Shown here one piece after another: positions 1-8,075 of a stretch of DNA of 64,000 bases. Position 1 is the stretch's first letter. Every line of letters starts with the position of its first letter. Below the pieces are notes generated by a model, which was not told where the DNA came from, made no database searches, and saw only the letters and a list, made by a program, of their open reading frames with translations. Position numbers and translations under genes: made by a program. Source of the stretch: Pseudomonas brassicacearum subsp. neoaurantiaca (GTDB taxonomy: Bacteria; Pseudomonadota; Gammaproteobacteria; Pseudomonadales; Pseudomonadaceae); assembly GCF_013608025.1 (NCBI RefSeq), contig NZ_VDLV01000027.1, forward strand, positions 70,334-134,333. Reading direction: 5' to 3'.

Positions 1-31
1 GCTTTTCTGTATCGGGCTGTGACGTTAAAGA

Positions 32-253
32 TTACAGATCTTTAACGGTACGAACCTGGTCCTTGTTTACGCGAGTCTGCTTGCCGTCCAGTTGCTCAAA
101 TTCGTAGAAGCCGCTCTCTTCATCGTATTTAGGCGTATCGACGGCCTGGATTTCGCGACCGTCATTCAAGGTGATCACTGTTGGCGATGCACACCCGGCG
201 AGAGTGGCGAGGCCCAGCGCGAGCATGAAAGTAGCGAGGGTCCGTTGATTCAT
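32..253 (-). CDS. YgdI/YgdR-type small lipoprotein
   Basis: Predicted small envelope lipoprotein of 73 residues. The N-terminus is a lipoprotein signal: a hydrophobic stretch (LATFMLALGLATLAG) ending in a lipobox LAGC, so Cys is the expected lipidated residue. The short mature part (VITLNDGREIQAVDTP...) has the pattern of the YgdI/YgdR SH3-like family. The ATG at 253 is preferred over longer in-frame starts because GGAG lies 8 bases upstream of it. The function of the family is not established. It is transcribed away from mobA-side neighbours with no obvious operon partner inside the window. Confidence 0.85.
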   Translation of the reverse strand: MNQRTLATFMLALGLATLAGCASPTVITLNDGREIQAVDTPKYDEESGFYEFEQLDGKQTRVNKDQVRTVKDL

Positions 254-328
254 GGTGTTTCTCCGAAATGGATTCTTCAAGTTACTGACCTTCAGACGTA
301 TACATCGCGCGCAAGTTCCTGGCTAGTG

Positions 329-931
329 TCAATCTGACACGCCTTTGTGCTGGGCGAGAAGTTCCGGCGTGTTGAGATTGGCCAGCCGGGGATCGTTGGA
401 CGGACATTGCAAGGCGACTGCTTGCAGTGTGCGCATGATGCGTCCCGGGCTGCGTTCCCCGTCGCTCCAGGCCCGTTCGAAAGTGGCTGACAGGGCGCGA
501 GGAATGATGCACAGCAGCGGCTCCCAATGTTCGCCGTGACGCACCATCAATGGTTTGTCGGGATGTCTGCTGGCGGTTTCGCGCATGCTGTCCAGAAGAC
601 TCGAGTCGATTTGCGGTACGTCGCACGGTAACACCAGCAGATAGGGATGCTTCGCCGCCTTGAGTCCTGCCCGGATTCCAGCCAGCGGGCCCGGAAAATC
701 ACCTTCATCGTCATGAACCAACTGGTCGGCATACGCTGCATAGCGTTCCAGGTTGCGGTTGCAGGAAATGATCAAGTCGTCACTCAGGGTGCGGGTTTGC
801 CGATGAAGGTGGGCAATCAGCGGTTCACCTCGCCACTCCAGCAAGCCCTTGTCCTGCCCACCCATGCGTTGGCCGCGTCCGCCAGCGAGGAGCAGGACGG
901 AGCAAGGTGGCAGGGGATTGTTCGAGGTCAT
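329..931 (-). CDS. mobA: Molybdenum cofactor guanylyltransferase MobA
   Basis: About 200 residues, the usual MobA length. MobA transfers GMP from GTP to molybdopterin-Mo to make the guanine dinucleotide cofactor in the cytoplasm. The N-terminal nucleotide-binding signature LLAGGRGQRMGGQDKGL is intact, followed by LVLPCDVPQ, where the Asp is expected to bind metal. The ATG at 931 is chosen because GGAG sits 7 bases upstream; the longer ORF adds only MRRHP. It is divergent from moaB and moeA, so the three form a cofactor cluster. Bis-MGD made with MobA is the form needed by the NasA nitrate reductase encoded at 47.6-50.3 kb. Confidence 0.95.
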   Translation of the reverse strand: MTSNNPLPPCSVLLLAGGRGQRMGGQDKGLLEWRGEPLIAHLHRQTRTLSDDLIISCNRNLERYAAYADQLVHDDEGDFPGPLAGIRAGLKAAKHPYLLVLPCDVPQIDSSLLDSMRETASRHPDKPLMVRHGEHWEPLLCIIPRALSATFERAWSDGERSPGRIMRTLQAVALQCPSNDPRLANLNTPELLAQHKGVSD

Positions 932-1009
932 CGGGTGTCTCCGCATGGGCGAAAAAATGGGACGCTGTGATATAACACCAGGCTGTTTCCCCTACAACTG
1001 GACGAGCCT

Positions 1010-1549
1010 ATGAAAGCCAAGGCTGATGTACCTTTCGTGCCGCTCAATGTCGCGGTGCTGACTGTCAGTGATACCCGTACCCTGGAAACCGACACCTCGG
1101 GGCAGGTCTTCGTCGATCGCCTCACGGAGGCAGGGCACAACCTCGCGGCACGGGTGTTGCTCAAAGATGATTTGTACAAGATCAGAGCACAAGTTGCGGC
1201 CTGGATCGCCGACGATGTCGTGCAAGTGGTGTTGATCACTGGCGGTACCGGCTTTACCGGGCGCGACAGCACGCCGGAGGCCGTTGCGTGCCTGTTGGAC
1301 AAGCAGGTCGATGGTTTCGGCGAGCTGTTCCGGCAGATTTCCGTGGCGGACATCGGCACTTCCACGGTCCAGTCGCGGGCATTGGCCGGCCTGGCCAACG
1401 GGACGCTGGTGTGTTGCCTGCCCGGGTCGACCAACGCGGTGCGTACGGGATGGGATGGGATCCTGGCCGAGCAGCTGGATGCGCGGCACAGGCCGTGCAA
1501 TTTCGTGGCCCATTTGAAACAGGCGGCCCCTTGTGAATCCCGTGGGTAA
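1010..1549 (+). CDS. moaB: Molybdenum cofactor biosynthesis protein B
   Basis: MoaB-family protein of 179 residues (MoCF-binding fold; MogA-like adenylyltransferase activity on molybdopterin is known for several members). Motifs seen: VAVLTVSDTRTLETDTSG near the N-terminus and the molybdopterin-binding loop TGGTGFTGRDSTPEAV near residues 78-93. The 3' end overlaps the GTG start proposed for moeA by 17 bases, which indicates a two-gene operon with translational coupling. Confidence 0.93.
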   Translation: MKAKADVPFVPLNVAVLTVSDTRTLETDTSGQVFVDRLTEAGHNLAARVLLKDDLYKIRAQVAAWIADDVVQVVLITGGTGFTGRDSTPEAVACLLDKQVDGFGELFRQISVADIGTSTVQSRALAGLANGTLVCCLPGSTNAVRTGWDGILAEQLDARHRPCNFVAHLKQAAPCESRG

Positions 1550-2762
1550 ACCGGGCAAGGCAGGTGCCTTGATGGCCGTCGAGGTCGCCTTGGAGCGCTT
1601 GCTCGAGATGGCGGCCTCCACGCCCATTGTCCAGCACGAGCGCGTATCGTTGGCCGAGGCGCAGGGACGAGTACTGGCGGAGGATCTGGTTTCGACGCTC
1701 GACCTCCCGCCCTGGTCCAACAGCGCCATGGACGGTTACGCCTTACGCCTGGCTGACTGGGATGGTGAAACGCCGCTGGTGATCAGCCAGCGGATTTTTG
1801 CCGGGCAATCTCCGGACCCTCTTGCCGCAGGCACGTGTGCGCGGATCTTTACGGGGGCGCCGATCCCGATGGGCGCCGATTGCGTCGAGATGCAGGAAAA
1901 CGTCATCGTCGAAGACGACCAGCGGGTGCGATTCAGCCAGGCCATGGTATGCGGGCAGAACATCCGTCCCCAGGGACAGGAAACAACCGTAGGAGAGCAG
2001 GTTCTCGCCGCCGGCACTCGCCTGGGGCCGATTGAGTTGGGGCTTGCGGCATCCTTGGGTTGTGCATCGCTGGACGTGATACGCAAGGTGCGAGTTGCTG
2101 TGCTGTCCACTGGTGACGAGCTGGTGGAGCCCGGCCAGCCGCTAGGGCCGGGACAGATCTATAACAGCAATCGCGTATTGCTCTGTGGTTGGTTGCGGCG
2201 CCTGGGTTGTGAGGTGGTCGATGCGGGTATCCTGCCTGATGACCTGGCCACTACTCGCACATGCCTGGCTCAGCTATCGGATGTCGACCTGATTCTTTCC
2301 ACGGGCGGTGTATCGGTGGGGGAGGCAGATTTCCTTGGCATTGCGTTGCGTGAAGAAGGCGAGCTGACGCTTTGGAAACTCGCCATCAAACCGGGAAAAC
2401 CGCTGACGTTCGGGCATTTTCGCGGCGTGCCGGTAATCGGCCTGCCTGGAAACCCAGCCTCGACCCTGGTGACCTTCGCCCTGTTGGCGCGGCCTTATCT
2501 ATTGCGTCGCCAAGGTGTGCAAGCGGTATCGCCTCTCAAGTTCCAGGTGCCCGCCGGTTTCGTCTGGCCGAAGGCAGGCAATCGACGAGAGTTCTTGAGA
2601 GGGCGCATCGAAAATGGTCGAGCCATTATTTATCGCAACCAGAGCTCCGGTGTCCTGCGTAGCGCCGCCTGGGCCGAAGGGCTGGTGGAGGTCCTTGAAG
2701 GAAGGACGCTGGCTGAAGGCGATATCGTCAGTTTCATTCCCTTGAGCGAAGTCTTGGGCTAG
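1533..2762 (+). CDS. moeA: Molybdopterin molybdenumtransferase MoeA
   Basis: MoeA inserts molybdate into adenylated molybdopterin. The protein has 409 residues from a GTG at 1533. Family landmarks in order are NSAMDGYALR (about 54-63), the STGDELVEPG stretch, STGGVSVGEADF (the molybdopterin-binding loop) and GLPGNPAS. A shorter start at ATG 1572 is possible, but other MoeA proteins carry a short extension before the conserved 'LM(A/S)VEVAL' stretch, as here, so I prefer the GTG that overlaps the end of moaB. It is the last gene of the moaB-moeA operon. Confidence 0.95.
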   Translation: MNPVGKPGKAGALMAVEVALERLLEMAASTPIVQHERVSLAEAQGRVLAEDLVSTLDLPPWSNSAMDGYALRLADWDGETPLVISQRIFAGQSPDPLAAGTCARIFTGAPIPMGADCVEMQENVIVEDDQRVRFSQAMVCGQNIRPQGQETTVGEQVLAAGTRLGPIELGLAASLGCASLDVIRKVRVAVLSTGDELVEPGQPLGPGQIYNSNRVLLCGWLRRLGCEVVDAGILPDDLATTRTCLAQLSDVDLILSTGGVSVGEADFLGIALREEGELTLWKLAIKPGKPLTFGHFRGVPVIGLPGNPASTLVTFALLARPYLLRRQGVQAVSPLKFQVPAGFVWPKAGNRREFLRGRIENGRAIIYRNQSSGVLRSAAWAEGLVEVLEGRTLAEGDIVSFIPLSEVLG

Positions 2763-2785
2763 CCCGGCAATCGCCGACGTGCTGC

Positions 2786-2806
2786 GGCCCGATTTTGTAT
2801 CGGGCC
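2786..2806. terminator. Hairpin between convergent moeA and the 2824 gene
   Basis: An 8-bp perfect stem (GGCCCGAT / ATCGGGCC) with a 5-base loop lies just after the moeA stop and just before the end of the minus-strand gene at 2824. It sits where a bidirectional terminator would be, but neither side has a strong T run, so this is only a candidate. Confidence 0.4.
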
Positions 2807-2823
2807 TCTACGCGCCGTTGCCT

Positions 2824-3132
2824 TTATCGCGACAGCAGCATCACCAACTGGTCGAAACGATTGTTCGCGACCCACCCCAGCATCCCGACCACGACTGCCG
2901 CCGCGCCGGCCAGATAGGCAAGGCGGTATCGTACGGCCTTGACGTCGGTACGGATTTCATCCACGTCTTTTCGGATGTACTTGAGGTGAGTTTCCAATTC
3001 AACGACGCGCGGTTCCAAATCAATTCCTCCAACGGGATTAGTGCAACGTTTGCATTCGCTTTTGATATCGGCCGGTTCGTTCCCGAAGGACGCGAGGTGG
3101 CGGGGCGACAGCTTGTATTCATGGCTATGCAT
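2824..3132 (-). CDS. XhlA-like membrane-anchored coiled-coil protein
   Basis: Hypothetical protein of 102 residues. The middle (RVVELETHLKYIRKDVDEI...) is a heptad-like coiled coil, followed by one transmembrane segment (LAGAAAVVVGMLGWV) and a short tail NNRFDQLVMLL. This coiled-coil plus C-terminal helix layout resembles the haemolysin XhlA family, but I cannot confirm membership. The start at 3132 is chosen because GGGAGG lies 9 bases upstream; longer in-frame starts lack such a site. Two Cys (ECKRC) precede the coiled coil. No partner gene is adjacent, and a specific function cannot be given. Confidence 0.6.
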   Translation of the reverse strand: MHSHEYKLSPRHLASFGNEPADIKSECKRCTNPVGGIDLEPRVVELETHLKYIRKDVDEIRTDVKAVRYRLAYLAGAAAVVVGMLGWVANNRFDQLVMLLSR

Positions 3133-3447
3133 GGAGCGTTTCCTCCCAGTTGCCATGATTTCTTGAGCGCATGAGCGGGCCCCTGGGAGCTTTGACATAT
3201 CCATCCATGGGTAACAAATCCTTGTCTGATTGATCGATTGATTGATTGTTTGAACGGTTCAGCACGACACCCTGTCAAGGTGTCTCAATACAGTCAGAGG
3301 GTCAATTGAGCTGATTCGCCAGGTCTTGTAAGAAAAATCTTGGAATCGAGAACTTGATCTGATTTTTTGCGGATATTGCCCAGGTCCGGGCTATTTCGAG
3401 CGAATGAGCGGTCCCATTTCCTGAACCTTCCAATGACGGAGACAACG
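3133..3447. other. Intergenic region between divergent genes
   Basis: No gene is supported here. It holds the upstream regions of the 2824-3132 gene (minus) and yegS (plus). Visible items are a short GATT-rich run (about 3228-3247) and an inverted repeat GACACC-7-GGTGTC at 3266-3284. Neither has an assignable function. Confidence 0.5.
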
Positions 3448-4365
3448 ATGAGCAAAGGCAAGGCGCTATTGATTCTGCACGGCAAGCAAGCGCTCAACGA
3501 AGAGGTTCGCGCGGCAGTGATGCTCAAGCGCAAACAAGGCTGGGACTTGGCAGTACGGCTGACATGGGAAGCGGGCGACGCCCGACGGTGTGTCGACGAG
3601 GCCTTGAACGCTGGTTATACCCGATTGGTTGCTGGCGGCGGGGACGGGACCTTGCGCGATATTGCCGAAGCGATTGCCCAGCAATCCGGTGATGCCAGCC
3701 TGGTATTGCTGCCGTTGGGTACTGCGAATGATTTTGCCCGGGCCGCCGGCGTGCCGCTGGAGCCTGATCTCGCTTTGGATCTTCTGGATGTCACGCCGCG
3801 GGCGGTCGATCTTGGGGAAGTCGGCGGGCAGATCTTCCTGAACATGGCCACGGGTGGTTTCGGTAGCCAGGTGACGGCGAACACCTCCGAGGACCTGAAA
3901 AAAATCCTCGGTGGCGCTGCCTATCTGTTCACCGGCTTATCGCGCTTCAGCGAGTTGAGCGCAGCCTATGGTGAACTGCAGGGGCCCGGTTTCCATTGGC
4001 GGGGCGATCTGTTGGCGCTGGGCATTGGCAATGGCCGGCAGGCCGGAGGGGGGCATTTGTTGTGTCCGGAAGCACTGGCCGACGATGGCCTGCTCGATAT
4101 CAGCATTCTGCCGGCGCCCCAGGAAGTGGTGAGTACGCTCAAGGATTTGCTGGCCGGTGGGCTGGGCATCGACAACATGTTCGTGCGAGCACGCTTGCCG
4201 TGGGTGGAAATCAAGGTGGCTCAAGGCCTCGATATCAATCTGGACGGCGAACCGTTGCAAGTAGATGACCTGCGTTTCACGGTTCGACCTCAGGCGCTCC
4301 GTGTGCATCTGCCTGCCGATTCGCCTCTGTTGGGAGGCTCGACGAAGCTCAATCGTCCAGGCTGA
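3448..4365 (+). CDS. yegS: YegS-family lipid kinase
   Basis: Lipid kinase of the diacylglycerol-kinase catalytic family, 305 residues, similar along its length to E. coli YegS. Landmarks: ALLILHGKQALNEEVR at the N-terminus, the nucleotide-binding VAGGGDGTLRDIAEAI, PLGTANDFARA, NMATGGFGSQ and the C-terminal INLDGEPL. It would phosphorylate a membrane lipid, phosphatidylglycerol in the E. coli enzyme. The ATG at 3448 has GGAG 6 bases upstream; an ATG at 3433 is less well placed. Its last 17 bases overlap the end of the convergent response regulator gene. Confidence 0.92.
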   Translation: MSKGKALLILHGKQALNEEVRAAVMLKRKQGWDLAVRLTWEAGDARRCVDEALNAGYTRLVAGGGDGTLRDIAEAIAQQSGDASLVLLPLGTANDFARAAGVPLEPDLALDLLDVTPRAVDLGEVGGQIFLNMATGGFGSQVTANTSEDLKKILGGAAYLFTGLSRFSELSAAYGELQGPGFHWRGDLLALGIGNGRQAGGGHLLCPEALADDGLLDISILPAPQEVVSTLKDLLAGGLGIDNMFVRARLPWVEIKVAQGLDINLDGEPLQVDDLRFTVRPQALRVHLPADSPLLGGSTKLNRPG

Positions 4366-5008
4366 TGATCTGCTCGCGCACGGCAAACAAGACCAAACCG
4401 GCCACGTCGTGGATTTGCAGGCGCTTCATGATTTGAGCTCGATGGGTTTCCACCGTCTTGATGCTCAGGCTCAGGCCGTTGGCAATTTCCCGGGTGGACT
4501 TGCCGCGAACGATCAGGCGCAGGATTTCCAGCTGGCGTGCCGTCAGGTTGTGGGTCTGGGCAGGATCGGGCTGATATTTTTGAACACGGGTCAGGGCCTG
4601 GTTGATCACGGTGTGGGCAATGGCCGGGCTCAGGTAGCGTTCGTCGTTGCGCAGGGCTTCCAACGCGTGGCCCAGTTCGGTGGGGGTCGTGTCCTTGAGC
4701 AGGTAGCCGTGTGCTCCTGATTCCAGCGCCTGCATGATGAGGGCGGGGTCGGTGTGCATGGACAGGATCAGGACCTTGCTGTGAGGGCGCACTCGCTTGA
4801 GCTGCTGCAAGGCTTGCAGGCCGCTGGTGTCCTTCATGGAAATATCCAGCAGCACGATGTCGGGATTGAGCCGTTCCACCAGCTCCACTAACTGCGAGCC
4901 GTCATTGGCTTCGCCGACAACGGCGTAGCCAGGCAGGTCCAGGACCAGGGCGCGAACACCCGCACGGATAAGCGAATGGTCATCTACCAGAAGCAAATTA
5001 CAAGTCAA
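4349..5008 (-). CDS. NarL/FixJ-type response regulator
   Basis: 219 residues: a receiver domain (LLLVDDHSLIR; phospho-acceptor Asp in DIVLLDISM; conserved Lys in YLLKDTTP) followed by a LuxR-type helix-turn-helix (LTARQLEILRLIVRGKSTREIANGLSLSIKTVETHR, positions about 152-187). It is the partner of the kinase encoded directly upstream. The start is a TTG at 5008 that overlaps the kinase TGA by two bases, with AAGG 7 bases upstream, so the pair is translationally coupled. Target genes cannot be read from the window. Confidence 0.9.
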   Translation of the reverse strand: MTCNLLLVDDHSLIRAGVRALVLDLPGYAVVGEANDGSQLVELVERLNPDIVLLDISMKDTSGLQALQQLKRVRPHSKVLILSMHTDPALIMQALESGAHGYLLKDTTPTELGHALEALRNDERYLSPAIAHTVINQALTRVQKYQPDPAQTHNLTARQLEILRLIVRGKSTREIANGLSLSIKTVETHRAQIMKRLQIHDVAGLVLFAVREQIISLDD

Positions 5009-5898
5009 TGGAGAACCTTATTCTTGCTGGCCCGTTCCAAGGCGCGAGGCGCCCAGGGAAAACGAGCTTCGATATGCGTGCCTTTGCCGGCCTCGCTGAC
5101 TACTTTGAGCGTACCGCCCAGTTGCTCGACCCGCTCCGACATGCCGGCCATGCCGCGTTGTCCTTCGCGGGCGGGGTGGTCCGCCGGAACAAATCCCTGC
5201 CCGTCGTCGCTGATCACTAATGTCAAACCCTCGGGCAGCCGTTGCAGGCGCACGAGGAGATTCTTTGCCTGGGCATGGCGCAGAATGTTGGTGACCGCTT
5301 CCTGGGTGATGCGAAAGGCGGCGACGGTCATTTCTTCCGGTATGCCGGTCATGCGCTGGTGGCAATCCAGGCTCCAGTTCACCGGCGTATTGGCCAGTGT
5401 CTTGAGCAAATGCGCGCGCAGGCTGGCTTCCAGGCCCAGGCTGGTCAGTTGCCTCGGGTTTAGAATCGCCGACACATCACGCACTTTGTTCAGGGTCTCG
5501 TCGAGCGTTTCGCTGAGAACGTTGCATTGGTCTTGGAGTTCTTGCGGCATGCGGCGCTTGAGCCATTCGCTCTGCAGCTTGGCCGCGGTCAATAACTGGC
5601 CAATGTCATCGTGCAATTCGCGACTGAGTCGATGACGTTCGTTTTCCTGGACTTCCAGGAGTCGGTCGGCCAGTTCCTGGGGCTGGAACTTGATCGACTT
5701 GCGCGACAGCCGATACTGGATCCAGACGCAGGCCAAGGCCGCCATGTTCAATGCCAGCAAGCCCAGCGGCAACGTCATGGACGACCAGTAAACCAACAGG
5801 CAGCCGAGGGTTGAGCAGATGCACAGCAAAAGTGTGAACCGACGGGCGTTTTCTCGGGAAGGTGGCCAGGTGGTAAATGACTTGAAGCTGGCGTGCAT
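5005..5898 (-). CDS. NarX/UhpB-type sensor histidine kinase
   Basis: Membrane sensor kinase of about 297 residues. Two closely spaced hydrophobic segments (FTLLLCICSTLGCLLVYW and LPLGLLALNMAALACVW) near the N-terminus leave almost no periplasmic domain, so it may sense a membrane or internal signal. The HisKA_3 dimerisation motif SRELHDDIGQLLTAAK carries the phospho-accepting His, and the ATPase domain ends with ISDDGQGF and GQRGMAGMSERVEQLGG. The ATG at 5898 is the likely start; a TTG at 5913 is also possible and neither has a clear Shine-Dalgarno site. It forms an operon with the regulator at 4349-5008. Confidence 0.88.
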   Translation of the reverse strand: MHASFKSFTTWPPSRENARRFTLLLCICSTLGCLLVYWSSMTLPLGLLALNMAALACVWIQYRLSRKSIKFQPQELADRLLEVQENERHRLSRELHDDIGQLLTAAKLQSEWLKRRMPQELQDQCNVLSETLDETLNKVRDVSAILNPRQLTSLGLEASLRAHLLKTLANTPVNWSLDCHQRMTGIPEEMTVAAFRITQEAVTNILRHAQAKNLLVRLQRLPEGLTLVISDDGQGFVPADHPAREGQRGMAGMSERVEQLGGTLKVVSEAGKGTHIEARFPWAPRALERASKNKVLH

Positions 5899-5938
5899 GA
5901 CGGATGGAGCCAATGGATGTTCGCTGCGGGCAGGCCAG

Positions 5939-6040
5939 TCAGCGAATCTGACGGGCCGGGTCGGGTAAACGGTTCAGGTCGAGGACGGCTTCGGTTGGCG
6001 GCTTTTGGCGCGGCGGTTCGAAGTGACTGACGGAAGACAT
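5939..6040 (-). CDS. Possible small protein of 33 residues
   Basis: A small ORF starting at ATG 6040 encodes MSSVSHFEPPRQKPPTEAVL and ends ...LPDPARQIR. Its third codon positions are mostly G or C, like the neighbouring genes. It lies on the same strand as the sensor kinase gene, ending about 40 bases before it, so it could be the first cistron of that operon. GAAGTGG just upstream is a weak ribosome-binding candidate. No family is recognised and chance cannot be excluded. Confidence 0.3.
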   Translation of the reverse strand: MSSVSHFEPPRQKPPTEAVLDLNRLPDPARQIR

Positions 6041-6132
6041 AGTACCACTTCAAATATCGTTGGTCGCGCTCGGTTTGGTGGTAGCAAAGCTCGGTGAGCC
6101 GGGCACTTGGCTGGCAGTCACGACAGGCGGTT

Positions 6133-6603
6133 TCATGCTTGTTTCTGAGCGTAGGGAACCAGCGCCAGCGGGCGTGGGGTTTGCAGCGCCTGGCAAGGAT
6201 TCTGGCCCACATGGAACGCAAACGCTTCGATCAGAGAGGTCTGCTCGCTGCTGTCCAGGCTCAATTTGCCGGTGGTGTGGTCAACCAGTTCAAGCTGCCA
6301 GGCCATCAGTGTGAAGCAATCCTTCAATGCGCCCAGCGCCTGGTCGTGCAACTCCATGTGATTTTGCGCATGGGTGAGCAGGCCATGGATATGCAGGGAA
6401 AACTCCGAAACGGCCTCCAACGCCAGGGCATCGGCCTTGTTTGCCAGTTTCAGCAACGTGCTGAGCATGCAATCAATGGCGTCCTTGTCGTTGTTGATCA
6501 GTTGCAGGTGGCTCAGGCATTCCTCCGACTTGGCCAAGAGCGTCTCGGCTTCAGTCAGGAACTCTGGAAGGCGCTGGCTCCAGTTCTTGCGATCGTTCGG
6601 CAT
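6133..6603 (-). CDS. HPt-like four-helix protein lacking the active His
   Basis: 156-residue, mostly helical soluble protein. The stretch FLTEAETLLAKSEECLSHL...STLLKLANKADALALEAVSEF has the spacing of a histidine phosphotransfer domain of the CheA/Hpt kind, but where HTLKG would be expected the sequence reads LLKLA, so the phosphorylatable His is missing. It could be a pseudo-HPt that binds receiver domains, or a different helical bundle. The start at 6603 has GGAG 6 bases upstream. It is encoded head-to-head with the CheV-like gene across a 480-base gap. Confidence 0.6.
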   Translation of the reverse strand: MPNDRKNWSQRLPEFLTEAETLLAKSEECLSHLQLINNDKDAIDCMLSTLLKLANKADALALEAVSEFSLHIHGLLTHAQNHMELHDQALGALKDCFTLMAWQLELVDHTTGKLSLDSSEQTSLIEAFAFHVGQNPCQALQTPRPLALVPYAQKQA

Positions 6604-7083
6604 GCTTATCTCCACAACATCATGTCAGGCGAAAGTAAATCGCGTGTGGCGAACGCTGGATCTCACGGCTGCGAATGAATGACGGCGCCTCGCGCCTGCC
6701 CGCCGCTTGGCAGAGGTCGGCACGCAAACGATTGCACGGGCGGGGTCGGCCAAAAGGCAGGAAGGTCGATGTCCAGTCGTCGCGCACAAAAGCCTGACTC
6801 CGTTCAGCAATGAGAATGGCGTCACATTAATGGCTATTGAATAGCGGGAATATCAGGTTGGACCTGATTGTGCCTAGGGGAAACCCTTAGGCAGGGGAAC
6901 TTTGCCCGCAAACCGAAGTCGCGCGGCAAATATAAGGGTTGAAAAAAGCAGAGAGGCCAGTAAAGCATGATGTTAATGTGATATCAATCTCTCGCCTTGA
7001 TATTTCATTTCAGGGTCAAGATTTGGCGCGGGGCGCCGATAGCGCCATTACAGGATTCATCCGAACAAGCCCAGGAGTCATCG
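6604..7083. other. Intergenic region with tandem hairpins and sigma-28 promoter
   Basis: No protein gene is supported. It contains two adjacent inverted repeats at 6852-6868 (ATCAGGT-TGG-ACCTGAT) and 6871-6893 (9-bp stem with one bulge and a GAAA tetraloop), followed downstream by the FliA-type promoter of the CheV-like gene. The hairpins lie upstream of that promoter, so they are not in its mRNA; they could be operators or part of a small RNA. Confidence 0.5.
7016..7042 (+). promoter_or_regulatory. FliA (sigma-28) promoter of the CheV-like gene
   Basis: TCAAG at 7016-7020, 14 bases, then GCCGATAG at 7035-7042. This matches the Pseudomonas flagellar sigma factor consensus TCAAGT-N12-13-GCCGATA almost perfectly. 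Transcription would start near 7050, about 34 bases before the ATG. It places the gene in the late flagellar/chemotaxis regulon. Confidence 0.8.
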
Positions 7084-8007
7084 ATGGCCGGCATTCTCGA
7101 CACAGTAGATCAACGAACCCAACTGGTGGGTGAGAATCGCCTGGAAATTCTCATGTTTCGGCTGGCCGGGCGGCAATTGTTCGCCATCAACGTATTCAAG
7201 GTCCAGGAAGTGTTGCAACTGCCGAAGCTGACCTTGATGCCCCAGCGCCATCCATTCGTCTGCGGCGTGGTCAACCTGCGTGGCCAGACGCTGCCAGTCA
7301 TCGACCTGTCCCAGGCCATTGGCATGCGTCCGTTGGTGCCGGGGCCGAACAGTACCATCATCGTCACCGAGTACAATCGCTCCGTCCAGGCGTTCCTGGT
7401 GGGTGGCGTAGACCGCATCGTCAACATGAACTGGGAAGCCATCCTGCCACCTCCGACCAGCGCCGGCCGCGAGCATTACCTGACGGCCATCAGCAAGGTG
7501 GACGACCAGTTGGTGGAAATCATCGACGTGGAAAAAGTCCTGGCCGAAATCGTGCCTTACAACGCCAAGGTATCCCGGGACAAGCTTGAAGACCCGGTGT
7601 TGGAGCGCGCACGTGGCCGTGAGGTCCTGCTGGTGGACGACTCCAACGTCGCCCTCTCGCAATTGCGCGACACCCTGGGCCAGTTGGGCGTGAAGATGCA
7701 CATCGCCAGCGACGGCCTGAAGGCGCTGAACATGCTCAAGGCCTGGGCGGACTTCGGCGAGGTGATGACTGACAAGTTGCTGATGATTTTCACCGATGCC
7801 GAAATGCCGGAGATGGACGGTTATCGCCTGACCACCGAGATTCGCAACGATCCGCGCTTGCGTGGGCTCTATGTGGTGCTGCATACCTCGCTCTCCGGCA
7901 GCTTCAACGAGTCGATGGTCAAGAAGGTCGGCTGCGACAATTTCCTTTCCAAATTCCAGCCGGACAAGCTGGTAGACGTGGTGCGCCAGCGGCTGATGCT
8001 CGACTGA
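7084..8007 (+). CDS. cheV: CheV-type chemotaxis coupling protein (CheW-REC)
   Basis: 307-residue hybrid of an N-terminal CheW domain (LEILMFRLAGRQLFAINVFKV..., about residues 20-155) and a C-terminal receiver domain (VLLVDDSNVALSQLR; phospho-acceptor Asp in LLMIFTDAEMPEMDG; VLHTSLSGSFN). CheV links chemoreceptors to the CheA kinase and is tuned by phosphorylation of the receiver. The ATG at 7084 has AGGAG 6 bases upstream. The FliA promoter in front fits a motility role. Pseudomonads carry several CheV paralogues, and which one this is cannot be told from the window. Confidence 0.9.
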   Translation: MAGILDTVDQRTQLVGENRLEILMFRLAGRQLFAINVFKVQEVLQLPKLTLMPQRHPFVCGVVNLRGQTLPVIDLSQAIGMRPLVPGPNSTIIVTEYNRSVQAFLVGGVDRIVNMNWEAILPPPTSAGREHYLTAISKVDDQLVEIIDVEKVLAEIVPYNAKVSRDKLEDPVLERARGREVLLVDDSNVALSQLRDTLGQLGVKMHIASDGLKALNMLKAWADFGEVMTDKLLMIFTDAEMPEMDGYRLTTEIRNDPRLRGLYVVLHTSLSGSFNESMVKKVGCDNFLSKFQPDKLVDVVRQRLMLD

Positions 8008-8075
8008 TACCGATCCCGGTTTGCTTCGGTGGCCGGCTCGTATAAGGTGGCTTTTTTTCGCCTGGGGAGCTGACC

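Noticed and set aside
24..46. Perfect 9-bp stem at the end of the first lipoprotein gene
   Set aside because: It overlaps the stop codon and lacks a T run in the direction of transcription, so I do not call it a terminator.
3228..3247. GATT-rich short tandem repeat
   Set aside because: It is too short, imperfect and outside any gene, so a phase-variable tract is not supported.
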